From Hypoxylon rubiginosum (taxonomy: Eukaryota; Ascomycota; Sordariomycetes; Xylariales; Hypoxylaceae): 64,000 nucleotides of DNA. This document shows positions 21,498 through 32,090 of the stretch, one piece after another (the first letter of the stretch is position 1; every line of letters starts with the position of its first letter). Location: positions 1,488,001-1,552,000 of the forward strand of contig CADCXA010000027.1 in the NCBI GenBank assembly GCA_902806565.1, given 5' to 3'. The translations under genes and the position numbers were made by a program. Below the pieces are notes generated by a model. The model searched no databases. It worked only from the letters and a program-made list of their open reading frames with translations, and had not been told where the DNA came from.

Positions 21498-23374
21498 TAT
21501 GGATTATGTTCGGGATTTTTCTTTCTCCTTTTTTGGTTCGTGGGAACTTCCAGCGAAAAGAAAGATATAGAATGGTCTCAATTAGGGATACGTCGATGTC
21601 GATGTCGATGTCGTCAGATCGGAAAGGAGATGTCGCGCGGAGGAGATAGTAATTTGGTTATCTGTTCGATGGTCGGAAAGCGTTCTTGAATGGAGCGAAG
21701 TCGTCAACGTGGTTGGCTGATTACTGTTGGGATATCGAGGTTGCAGGAGAGAAAGAGGTCATGTCATGTGTAGTTGCGTAACTTAGAAGAGCAGGTCGTC
21801 CTCTAGGCACGGGTAATTCTGGCCGAACTGGCAGTTTCTAGATCCGCCAATGCCAATGCCAATGCGGTCCAGAACAAGAACGGTAGGTACCTAGGTACGG
21901 TTTACATATGCAGCTAGCCACGAATACCAGCCACAGAGAAATAGGATTAGCTTGCACGGTACATACAGTGTTCTATACACTGTTGCACAAATTTAGTTTA
22001 AATTATTGTGAGCTTGTCCGTTTTCTCTTTCTCCTCTTCTCCTTTTTTCTTCATGAAAGTTGAACCCCCGGAAAGCAGAAAAAAATTAGGCTCTGCGTCC
22101 TATTTTCACTACGGACGTCGAGTTGTATTATCCGGGCAGACTGAAACATGGAGCTTCTAAGAATTGTGTATTAGACGGCTTGTCCGCCTCTGAATATTCG
22201 ATCCCGTTGAGCCTCGACATTTATTCGATCGCATATTTACGTATTTTGAAGTCCTTAGTACGAAGTACAGAGGACCAGGGAGACTTTCGATCGATGTGAT
22301 CGAAATTTGAATCGTCCAGTAGCTTTGTGATTTTCTAACATGAATCACTGGATGCTGCTGATAGCCAGCAAATTATGCGTGATCAACGTCTGCGTACCAA
22401 CTGAGTTGGTAGATAGAGCCTTACAGCAGTTGATTGACGGTCCAATTCATAATCGAACCTGTGAAGTACTGGTACAGTGTATATCGCACTTGTCTCGGCT
22501 ACAAGACGCCTCAATGATTGCCGCGATTGAGCTTGGTATGACTCCTATATTTATAGCTTAAGGCGGACTTTCAACTTTTAGGCCATAATAGGTACGCTTA
22601 TAATAAGGACGAACTGGTCGCGTTTATAATTGTACCTGCATGCTATTCCTTACCTTACATCATACATAGTAGCTGTTAGCAAGTCTCTAAAAAGCAGTTA
22701 TCAGAGACCCTTGTCAATAGATGCTGCACCTGTTTCAACGCACGGATTTATGGCTGGCAACATCTTCCGAATTGAGAACAATGATTGAAACCTTACTTTC
22801 AATTTCAACTTCAGCTTCAACTTCAACTCTTAGATATCTATAGTAACAACGATCGACCATCAAGAATTATAAACAGAGCGCATGCATATCTGCCTAGCCA
22901 CTACGTGGAAATAAACATGTAAGTCTAAATCTGCACAACACTTCACTTACACGTACTGTATGACGACGGCGTGCAGTAGGTGCAGCTCTCGACTTATAAG
23001 AGCTCTTCCATCCCATCCATCCCGCCCACTTGTTTGCAGCCACAACATTCAATAGTCGACATTGGCCGGTACCGTGTGACCGCACAGCCGCTCACTGCGC
23101 CTAACACACATCTGCCACATGTCTACCTACCTGCCTACATCCTACCTACTCAAGTACTTAGAGCTGCCTGTCATGTCTAAAGGCAGCTATTTTCCCTCTT
23201 CTTCCACTAGCTTACTCCTAGTTTCTTCCTATGTTTCTTTTTATCGTACCTAATGATTCCTTTAAACCCATTACCCTTACTCTCATCTGTATTTGTATTC
23301 TGTCTATGAGTCTCGGTATACCTCGACGGCCGCAGCTTCCCCAATCATCGCATTCCTTCGTCGTCTAGAGATCG
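21498..23374. promoter_or_regulatory. Divergent intergenic region, vti1 / amine oxidase-like gene
   Basis: 1.9 kb between divergent genes. It contains the hexamer repeat at 21591, a TACCTAGGTA palindrome in GGTAGGTACCTAGGTAC (21882-21898), a TTCAACTTCAGCTTCAACTT-type repeat at about 22798-22828, and a pyrimidine-rich tract before the amine oxidase gene. The 73-residue frame at 22340-22561 has an ATG but no recognisable features. Confidence 0.5.
21591..21614. repeat. Hexamer tandem repeat (CGATGT)n
   Basis: About four consecutive copies of a GTCGAT-type hexamer, roughly 95 bp upstream of the vti1 start codon. Confidence 0.8.
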
Positions 23375-25038
23375 ATGATATCGTCAGCTAACAGGTGGGT
23401 TCCTAGGAAGAAGGTAGCTATTGTTGGGAGCGGTTCTGCTGGGATTGGCGCTCTCTGGGCTCTGAATCGCACTCATCATGACGTCTATCTCTACGAGGCG
23501 GCCGACCGCCTCGGCGGTCATACCAACACGGTAGTATGGAAGAAGGGAAAATTCACCACCCAGGTAGATACTGGGTTTATCGTGCTCAACGAGGCAACAT
23601 ATCGTTCGTAAGCTCCATATCCCGTAGACCGAGATATTTACTAACGAGCTACAAGCAAATTTCATCAACTTCCTAAAAACCATCAAGGTTCCGACTGTGT
23701 CCACTCAGATGACTTTTGGTGTTTCACGGGACCGTGGGAGCTTTGAATGGGCCGGAACGAGTCTGGATGCCGTATTCTGTCAGAGGAAGAATATATTCTC
23801 TTTGCGGATGTGGAGACTGATTTTCGACATCATTCGCTTTAATCAGTTTGCTCTGGATCTGCTAGAGAACGACGATGACTCCTATTCCGGTTCGGATAAC
23901 GCCAGGCCTTTGGAAACGATTGGTCAGTATTTGGACAGAGAGGGTTATTCTGACACATTTCGGAACGACTACCTGATACCTATGACGGCTGCCGTATGGA
24001 GTACAAGTCCGGACAAGTGCACTTTGGAATTCCCGGCTGTGACGCTCGTTCGGTTCATGTGAGTTAACGAACCAGTCTAATTGGGATTAAAATTGGATTA
24101 CTGACGTCTTGTCAAGGTGGAATCATCACCTCTTGAGTACTGTTGCAGCACGACCAGACTGGCTCACTCTGGAAGGGGGTGCAAAATCATACATTAATGC
24201 GGTTATGAAGGGGTTCCCGCCAAATCACTTGTTCCTCAAAACTACGGTCAAGCATATCACCAACGACAAGGATGGGCGCGTTAGGCTGCACTTGGAAAAC
24301 GGGAAGACGGATGTATATGACCACGTCATACTCGCTACCCACGGAGATCAAGCATACCAACTCATCAAGCCTTCGGCTACCACGGAGGAAAAGGAAATCA
24401 TGTCCTCGTTCCAGACCTCGGAGAACACTTGCGTTCTCCATTCGGATCTCTCGCACATGCCGAAACGCCAGAACTCGTGGTCCGCCTGGAACTACCTGAC
24501 GGTTTCGACGCCTTGGACGGGCAAGGACATTGACCAGGTCTCGTTGACATATAACATGAACATCCTACAACACATCCCGAAAGAACCGTTCGGTGACGTC
24601 CTAGTAACACTTAACCCTATTCACGAGCCAAGGCCAGAGACTGTTCAGGGCCGGTATTGTTACTCACACCCACTTTATAACCCCGCCGCGATCCGGGCGC
24701 AACAGGCCCTCCCGAGGATACAAAACACGAGAGGGATCAGTTACGCCGGAGCGTGGACGAAATACGGCTTTCACGAAGACGGGTTCAGCAGCGGAATATA
24801 CGCGGCTCATGCTCATCTCGGGGCCAGGCTACCTTTCGAATTTGTCGACTCGACCTACAGCCGCGGCAAGCAACCTAAGTTAGGCATCGCGGATTTATTC
24901 GCAAGATTGATCATATTGATTATTCAAACATTTGTAGTGGACTTGCTACAAAAGGTATTCACTAGGTCTAGTGGGAGGGTGAGGGTATTGGCCCAGGTAA
25001 ATGGCACGGGCAAAAGAGCAAATGGGAAATTGTCATAG
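23375..25038 (+). CDS. FAD-dependent amine oxidase-like oxidoreductase
   Basis: Three exons (23375-23603, 23656-24058, 24117-25038) give 517 residues. The N-terminal Rossmann dinucleotide-binding motif is [17 protein letters not shown], followed by [14 protein letters not shown], the second FAD contact. The first intron uses the donor GTTCGT, chosen because it restores [11 protein letters not shown], the expected family reading. The C-terminal FAD contact is [21 protein letters not shown] hydrophobic segment near the end ([18 protein letters not shown]) could bind membrane. Relatives belong to the COG2907 NAD(P)/FAD-dependent group, in bacteria often beside cyclopropane fatty-acid synthase genes; no such gene is next to it here. 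The substrate is not known and polyamine oxidation should not be assumed. Confidence 0.85.
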
Positions 25039-25454
25039 TCCGTCTGGTTGGATTCGTGAATAAAAACGGAGAAACTCAGGCTATACACGAACAGTGAGAT
25101 TGTATATGGAGCATACCTTTATATATATATGTATGTATTTATTTGTACCTAATTGAAATCTTCTTGTTAAACAAGGTGTGTTTCTTGAGCTTGAGCATGT
25201 GAATGTGAGTCTACAGTTGCTCTCCAAAATGTAGGGGATATAAACCGTAGGGGATGTAGGGGATGTAGGGGTCTGCTGGATGCATTAGCTTTACCGCAGG
25301 GTTACAGTGGACAAGCTCTAAACTAGACCCCTGAAACTTGCTCAGACCCACCTAAAAATTCCCAGGAAAGGCTTTTGGGGAACAATTGTCGATGACCCCA
25401 CGACGAAATGGCACCACCATCTTCAACCCAGCTCTCTAACATCTCTACGTTAGA
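25039..25454. other. Spacer with TA and GTAGGGGAT repeats
   Basis: 416 bp between co-directional genes. It holds a TA-rich run (about 25118-25142) and a short GTAGGGGAT direct repeat (25231-25272, about four imperfect copies). It includes the cox11 promoter; no gene seen. Confidence 0.5.
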
Positions 25455-26535
25455 ATGAACAGCCTATATCAGACCTCGTGGAGGTCACTACAGACGAGCA
25501 CGTCATCATGGGCATGCGCATCATGTCGACGGGCCCTCTCCCGAGCTCGGCCTTCACCGTCGTCGTCGCCGCGCAGGACCGTCACAAATAGCGCCGCGAA
25601 GAGGCAGCAAGCTCCCACCGCAACGGGAGTTCCGTCGATGGACCGTGTGCGCGAGTACTACAAATACAAGAACCGGACGACAATGTATATATAGCATCTC
25701 CCGCGTCTGTTCGTTTCCCCCGCCGAATCCTGGCTCAATGGCTGTTTATAGGTTCTACACGCTCAGCATCATCCTCGGCACCGTCGCCTTCTCGTACGGA
25801 TCCGTGCCCATGTACAAGATGGTTCGTTACTCCCCGCTTTCCCCCTCCCCTCCCCACTCCGCCTTGTTTTTCTAGTATGATGTTTCATGTGGATAGCAAG
25901 CAGGCTGACTCCTTTCGTCATCGGCAAACAGATCTGCCAGACGACCGGCTGGGGCGGGCAACCCGTACGAGCGCCCGGCCACGGGGCGTCGAGCGGCGAC
26001 GACGGCGACTTCGACGTGGCGTCGCGGCTGGTACCCGTGACGGACGCGCGGCGGATCCGGGTGACGTTCAGCGCGTCGGTGTCGGACGTGCTGCCGTGGA
26101 AGTTCGTACCGCAGCAGCGCGAGGTGCGCGTGCTGCCGGGGGAGACGGCGCTGGCCTTCTACACGGCCACGAACCGCAGCGACGCCGACATCATCGGCGT
26201 CGCCACCTACAGCGTCACCCCGGCCCAGGTCGCCCCCTACTTCTCCAAGATCCAGTGCTTCTGCTTCGAGGAGCAGCGCCTCAACGCCGGCGAGACCGTC
26301 GACATGCCCGTCTTCTTCTACCTCGACCCCGACCTCCTCAACGACCTCAACATGCGCGGCATCAACGAGGTCACCTTGAGTTATACATTCTTCAGTAAGT
26401 CGCTCGCATTGCTGCGCTTTTCTATTTTGTGTATAGGTGTTAGATTTTGTTTAGATGACTAACGAGATACGCACAGAGGCGAAGTACGATAATAATGGGA
26501 GGTTCAAGGCGTTCCCAACGACCCCAACGACGTAG
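25455..26535 (+). CDS. cox11: Cytochrome c oxidase assembly protein Cox11
   Basis: Four exons (25455-25684, 25752-25821, 25932-26394, 26477-26535) give 273 residues. Residues 1-60 are Ser/Arg-rich with almost no acidic residues, a mitochondrial presequence. A single inner-membrane helix follows (FYTLSIILGTVAFSYGSVPM, about 78-97), then the CtaG/Cox11 domain in the intermembrane space (QTTGWGGQPV, FNAS-like VTFSASVSDVLPWKFVPQQ). The copper-binding CFCF motif is at about 209-212 (KIQCFCFEEQ). Cox11 delivers copper to the CuB site of Cox1. Codon use in exon 3 is very GC-rich (mostly C or G in third positions), unlike the flanking DNA, but this is common for conserved fungal exons. The last exon ends FPTTPTT. 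Confidence 0.95.
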
Positions 26536-27495
26536 ATAATGTGTATTATATGTTGTATAGACATGTCGCTGTTGGAACAGCTCGCTATTGGTATGAGAGC
26601 CTAGTCTATCCGATTTTCGAATAGCCCTCGCAAGTTTAAATATCATCGAATCGACCCCGGTAGCAAAATCGATCACATACTATTGGGACGATTAATGTAC
26701 ATACCTGTGCTAAGGCCCTTTTCTTAACAATGAGATACAGACACATGCAGCGTATGGGAGTCTACCAACTATAACTAAAAGCTGGGCACTAAGAGACTTC
26801 GGTTACACCGTTACTCCTCTCTAGAGCACACCTTGAAGCAAATGAGTACTCACAGAGTAATAAGTGACTACTTAGGTACCTAAGGTACGTAGGTAAGTTA
26901 GATAGACGATCAGTCTCGATATACTTCTCCATTTCCCTCGAGTAGATGAAACGCAAACGGAATCTGCCCATGTTGTCGCTTGCTCCAAGATTCTACATGA
27001 CCTTACTCTAGATTCCGTATATCTGAATTGTCTTGACCTTTAGAAGGGTAATTTACCACTTAAACGCCCAAAGATAAAGGTTGAATTATAATATCTTTTA
27101 ATGATCTCTTTAATACGTATAGACGTCTTAATGTGCCTCCTAGATAGGGGTTTGGATGTACGCTACAAGCCTGTATAAGTGAAGATAAGCCACACCTCCC
27201 AGCCACATCTTCACATGCCGACAGTTCTACGTAAGTGGCTGAAGTATAGCTTGACGTAATGCCTTACACAGCCATCACAAGGCTACCTCAACCTAACCTA
27301 CCTAAGACAGCTACTTCAACTTCAGCCTGATCACAAACACACCAGCAGACATAACAGCTCATGACAAGACACCACTACGCCTTCGTCCGAAATGATCTTC
27401 CAGACCTAAGAACACCATCGTGATTGTTCTTCTAATTAGACGAGCCAAATTCCAAGCCAAACGAACCAAACCAAACCAAACGAAGCCGGAAAGAA
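26536..27495. other. Intergenic spacer
   Basis: 960 bp without a supported gene. A TACC/GGTA palindromic cluster sits at 26871-26897. The 60-120 bp before the next ATG are rich in AACCAAACCAAAC-type repeats. Confidence 0.5.
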
Positions 27496-28242
27496 ATGAA
27501 CACAGCAACAACCCGCCTCCGCCGCACCTTCGCCTACCCCGCCGACGACAATAATGATGATGACCCCTCCTCTTTAACGGCTGCGGCCCTCGACGAGCAG
27601 GAACAAGAAACCTTAATCGAGGCCCTCGCACAACAAAACGACGTGCGCAACGCCCAGTTCCGCCTCTTACTCCTATGCCTGCCCGCCGTGTCCGCGCTAC
27701 CGTACCTGGTCGCGCTGCTGTTCCCGGGGAGCAGCAGCGGCAGCAGGTTCGCGGCGCTGATGAGCCTGTCGAGCCTCGCGTCCACGGGCTGGATGCTGGC
27801 GAGGCTGCCGCCGGGGGTTACGGGGGTGAGGGTCTTGGACGAGTGGGTTGGGGGTAACGATGGAAAGGCTCGGAGTAGAAGAGGGAGCGCGAGTAGTCAT
27901 GGGAGTGGGGGCGAGAGTGAGGAGGAGGACGGGATCACTTCGAAGCGGAGGCAGAAGCGAAAACAGAAACGCGCCGGGGCGCTGCCGTTCTGGGCTGACA
28001 GCCACCCCCGCTCGCCGCTGGAGAACTACCTGCCGTACCTGAACGCGGGGCTCTGCGCGGTGCTCGTCCTGACGGGCTTCCTGTCCCGGTCGGCCGTCTC
28101 GCAGGGGTACTGGGGCCACGTCGGGCTGAGCAACCTGCCGGCGATCGTCTACGGGGTCGTGCTGGTCGCCAAGATAGTCATGGGCGGCGTGGACCCCGAG
28201 AGGGATCTGGGCGAGCTTCGGTACGAATACAAGGGGGCTTAA
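27496..28242 (+). CDS. Four-helix membrane protein, unknown function
   Basis: Single-exon frame with an ATG start, 248 residues. The first 55 residues are hydrophilic and acidic. Two hydrophobic segments follow at about 57-76 and 85-104. A long charged loop comes next, with SRRGSASSHGSGGESEEEDG and a Lys/Arg run (KRRQKRKQKR). Two more hydrophobic segments lie at about 179-196 and 211-231. The pattern suggests a four-pass protein with a large internal loop carrying a basic, nuclear-localisation-like or membrane-contact patch. I recognise no named family. High GC at third positions and continuity over 747 bp support a real gene. It converges on pho81 with a 246-bp gap. Confidence 0.75.
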   Translation: MNTATTRLRRTFAYPADDNNDDDPSSLTAAALDEQEQETLIEALAQQNDVRNAQFRLLLLCLPAVSALPYLVALLFPGSSSGSRFAALMSLSSLASTGWMLARLPPGVTGVRVLDEWVGGNDGKARSRRGSASSHGSGGESEEEDGITSKRRQKRKQKRAGALPFWADSHPRSPLENYLPYLNAGLCAVLVLTGFLSRSAVSQGYWGHVGLSNLPAIVYGVVLVAKIVMGGVDPERDLGELRYEYKGA

Positions 28243-28488
28243 TAACCGCATCTACGTAATAGGAAGACTTATTATGACACGATAGGAAGAATGCAGGCGC
28301 AAAGAAAGGCGCATTTTTTCTCGCTTTCATATTCGTTATCCTGAGCCTTGGTAATACCGTCTAAGCTCCCGCGTGAACTAGGTCTCAAAGCTCATTCCCT
28401 ATAGCATTAGAGCCAGAGGGTATAGGATAGGTAATTAAAAGCTCATAACCAACCGCCGCCCCTTGACCGTCCAGATTTTCCTTTTTGT

Positions 28489-31400
28489 CTATACGTCTAT
28501 AGACTCGTTAAACCGCAAGACGCCATTGCCCTTGAGAAACCCGTCGACACCTTTGGGGATGGAAAAGGACCCGCCATATAGATACGGATCCGTGACCTGT
28601 TCCGCCGACTTGTCGACAACCAGCGCTAGCCCGTGCGACTTGATCGCGTCGACGAGAGCTGGGACCATGTTCTAGTTACGAAGCCATGTTAGCGATATGT
28701 TGCGTGATACATCGCATAAGAAACTATAACTCACCAATAATCGAGAGCAACAAACCAACCCCATAAAGTTGTTGCTCTGCGCTATCCTCACGGTCTCCTT
28801 TACCGAAAACGTCCTTCGTCCGCTACTCTGGATCACGCTCGGCGAAAGCATGGCCTCCTCCCGTCCGAGGTCGTTGCAGAGGAACACGGGGAAGTTCGGT
28901 TGCTTCCAGTTCAGCGTGGTGCAGAGCGTCGGGTTGTAGGAGCTGAAGACTACGGACCTGACAGTATCAGGCGCTGACATTCTCTGCGCCCGCTGTTCCC
29001 TGGCGTGGTCGAATACTATAGTCAGTATCGCGTCGACGAGGTTGTTCAGGTTCGCCGTCGGCCCCAATCCGAGCCTCCTCTCCTCTTCTTCCGACGGGTA
29101 GATGATCTGAAGGTTGACATGCATCGAATTGGGAATCAAGGACAGTGCCTGCTCTAAAGTGACGCCTGCCGTGTTGACGACGCTATGGATCTCGGCAATA
29201 TCATTTAGCTCATGCGTAGGTATCAAGGAAAGCTGGGCTCGGCTCGGATTTGACGCTGTGATGGTAGAGAATTGCTCGTAAGATAGTCGCGAGACCGACA
29301 CATCGATACCGCCGCACTGGATCATCCACTGCGGCCATATAACAGGAATTCCATCGCTGGTATGCTGAACATAGAGCTGAACAAAATTCCCAGACAAGCT
29401 CGAGCCAGTAACGAACATGGTTGGGTTTCGGTCCAGTTGGCTCGTAGCCTTCCAGTAAGTCTCAAAATCCGTGATCTCCAACGGCGTTCCCTGGAACGGT
29501 TTGATCACTTGGGTATTGAAGGAAATTTGACCGATCGCTCGGAGGCGAGGGTCGAATAGCGGAAGACAGCACTTGCCCGAGCTACTCCAAGAAGCCCGGA
29601 ACGTATTTGGGAGAGCGACCGTCTTCGCGATAATCTTTGCGCCATAAGTCGGGAAAACGTCAAAATCGAGAGTGAACGTGTCAAGATTATCGACCTGGAA
29701 AGACACGAGGCGGGTATCTTCTTGGAACGGTAGTATAATGTTCTTAGGAATGAGGTCCGATAGCTTAGAGGATATTGTGAGCCTCGCGGCGGGATACTTG
29801 CTATCGTGGAAGAAAATTAAGGGATGATCCCCATCTTCTTGAAAGCTGATAATGACGACAGCCTTCGTATCTAGAAAGTTATGGCCGTAACGTCGTAGAG
29901 GTATTATAGGCGGTGGAAGCTCAAGGACGGGGATAGCGTCGGCATCAAGCGACATGGGAACAGGTGCGCTTCCACTCCCCAAAGGGGCTAAAAGGGGACC
30001 GCCCGTTTGCATCAAAAGGGGACTCGCCGCATTCCCTATTTGATACGGCGTAAGCTTCTGCATGCATTTTAGGTGCCCTTCCCAAGCCGCATAGTACATC
30101 GCAGGAAAGTCTTTCTCGTCAACGATATTAGGGTCAGCGCCCACGTTCAAGAGCTCTTCCAGGCAAGGCACGTTTCCTTCGCTCGCAGCATGAACCAACG
30201 GGGTCCAGCCATAGAGCTTATCAACTTGATCCAGATCAGCACCATATTCTTGCAGTAAGCGAAGCAGTTGGGGCGTTTGGCCCGACCGGGCCACGAGGTG
30301 TTGCGGGTACAGTCCTTCAGCGTCAGGCAGAATCTGAGCACCATGCTGTAGTAGAAGTCTGACTATGTCGAGAGATCCATGCTCGCAAGCTAGATTAAGC
30401 GGTATATGATCCGTCTCCGACACGGGGTCTAGGCGCAACGTAGTCACGAGGAGCCGCTCCACGCATGTATAGTGGTCATGGATAATAGCGTGGATGAGTG
30501 GAGTAAAGTTGTCGTGGTCAATCAAATCGATCGTCGTAGGATCGGCTACATTCGAAATTTCAGCATTAAACCCATCCAGCTAGTGGTCGAAATCGCCCTT
30601 ACCTTGCAGGAGAAGCTCAAGCATGTCCAGCCGCCCATGCATGCTCGCATAGTGCAGCGGTACTCGCCCATATACATCCGTCCTACTCACTTCCACCCCT
30701 CTCGAAAGACCGACGTTTAGCACAAACGAATTTCCGTAGATAGTGGCCTGATGAAGGCAGTTTCTTTCGTTGATGTCATCTTCGGATCGAATGTCGACGA
30801 GCCCGGTCTCCAGCAGGACTTCAAGAGAAGCTTGAGGTGCCTCATGAATGGCAGCCAGAAACGTGCGTGTTACTCTTTCCATCAAAGAGATATCCATACC
30901 GGACGGCGAGGCAGATCCAGCTCGCATCCTTGATAGGAGGTCCCTCAGGGATTCCAAGTTGCCGGTAATTGCCGTGTCGAGTAGCAGACTATCCGCGTCG
31001 CCTTCGTCCGTACCGAGTAGATGCTGACTACTCACCATATGTTCCGATCGAGGTTCGAACGAAACATGATCACCATCCGCCCAAGCCCCTAGCTCTTGTA
31101 GACTGGTCGTAGCCTGGTCTGAGAGCTCGCTGATCACCGGGGCATTGAAAAAGGGCTGCACCTCCACAGCACGGGAGAGATACAGCTCCTTGGTTTTGGA
31201 TTTAGATGTCTTGTCCCATTTCTTGAGAATCTTCGAGAAAGCAGTTCCATTGATCTCAACAAAGTGCTGAAGCTTATTCAGATCGTTGGCGAATTGCTGA
31301 AACCCTTCTTCGAGGGTCGCGAACTTGGCCGAACGTCTGGAGATGCCCTGACGGGATTGTAAAACTCTCTTCTTGTCCAGCAATGTCTTAAGCCGGATTT

Positions 31401-32090
31401 TAAGCTTGTCTCAAGTCAACGCCAGGGATACGTGCAAGTAGAGGATAGACGGTAGTAGGTTCACTTACCTCAGCCTCCTTCTGAAGGTAGAATGCGTTGA
31501 CTTTCTCTAGTTCTCGCTCCTACGTCATGTAAGCGGCGTTCCTGGGCAAATGCTTTTTCCCTTGGAAGAGGAAGATTGGCCATACCAGTTGAAAAAAGAA
31601 TTTTGCTTTATTTGCCTGCAAGGCGACTTGGGTATCTACCGGCGTGGGAGTAAAGTGAGGGTCATTTTGGGCACTCAAAATCGGGGTAGCAGAGAGCTTC
31701 TTAATGAGCTATTGGCTGGTGTCAGTGATACGATCCCACTTGGCAAGCAACATACGTTTCAATTAAGATAGCACGAATAAGAGTTCGAGTTCCTCCCGGT
31801 CGACATGGTCCTGACTCCCCCCCTTAAGCCTCCCAAGTTGCACGGGGAAGCATGCATTATTGACTAAGATGAAACAAACAAAGTGGCAGCCAACATACCT
31901 TTTTAAGCGCCTTATAGTTTACGAAGCTCGCAGCATATTCCGGTACTTCAAGCTGACGCTTCTGGATTTGCTTGCCGAACTTCCTAGAGAAGGATTAGTG
32001 ACTCCTAGCATCACAGAGAGTGGCCATATAGCGCGGCGTGAAACAGGGGAGGGAACGGCATGGGCCGCGGCTGACGGGAAACACTTACAT
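28489..32090 (-). CDS. pho81: Pho81/NUC-2: SPX-ankyrin-GDPD phosphate regulator
   Basis: Seven coding exons (32089-32090, 31899-31983, 31586-31708, 31469-31519, 30603-31404, 28735-30545, 28489-28671) give 1,018 residues. The SPX domain occupies about residues 1-150 (MKFGKQIQKRQLEVPEYAAS, FFFQLERELEKVNAFYLQKE). Ankyrin repeats follow at about 325-520 (GRVPLHYASMHGRLDMLELL, YGWTPLVHAASEGNVPCLEE), and a C-terminal GDPD-like domain (SYNPTLCTTLNWKQPNFPVF, PKGVDGFLKGNGVLRFNES). Pho81 senses inositol pyrophosphate or phosphate status through SPX and inhibits the Pho80-Pho85 cyclin-CDK, releasing the Pho4/NUC-1 activator. The start codon is split: AT ends exon 1 and G begins exon 2 after a 105-bp intron. 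Usual GDPD metal-binding residues are not evident, as in other Pho81 proteins. One CACGTT Pho4-like site occurs at 32718-32723. Confidence 0.93.
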
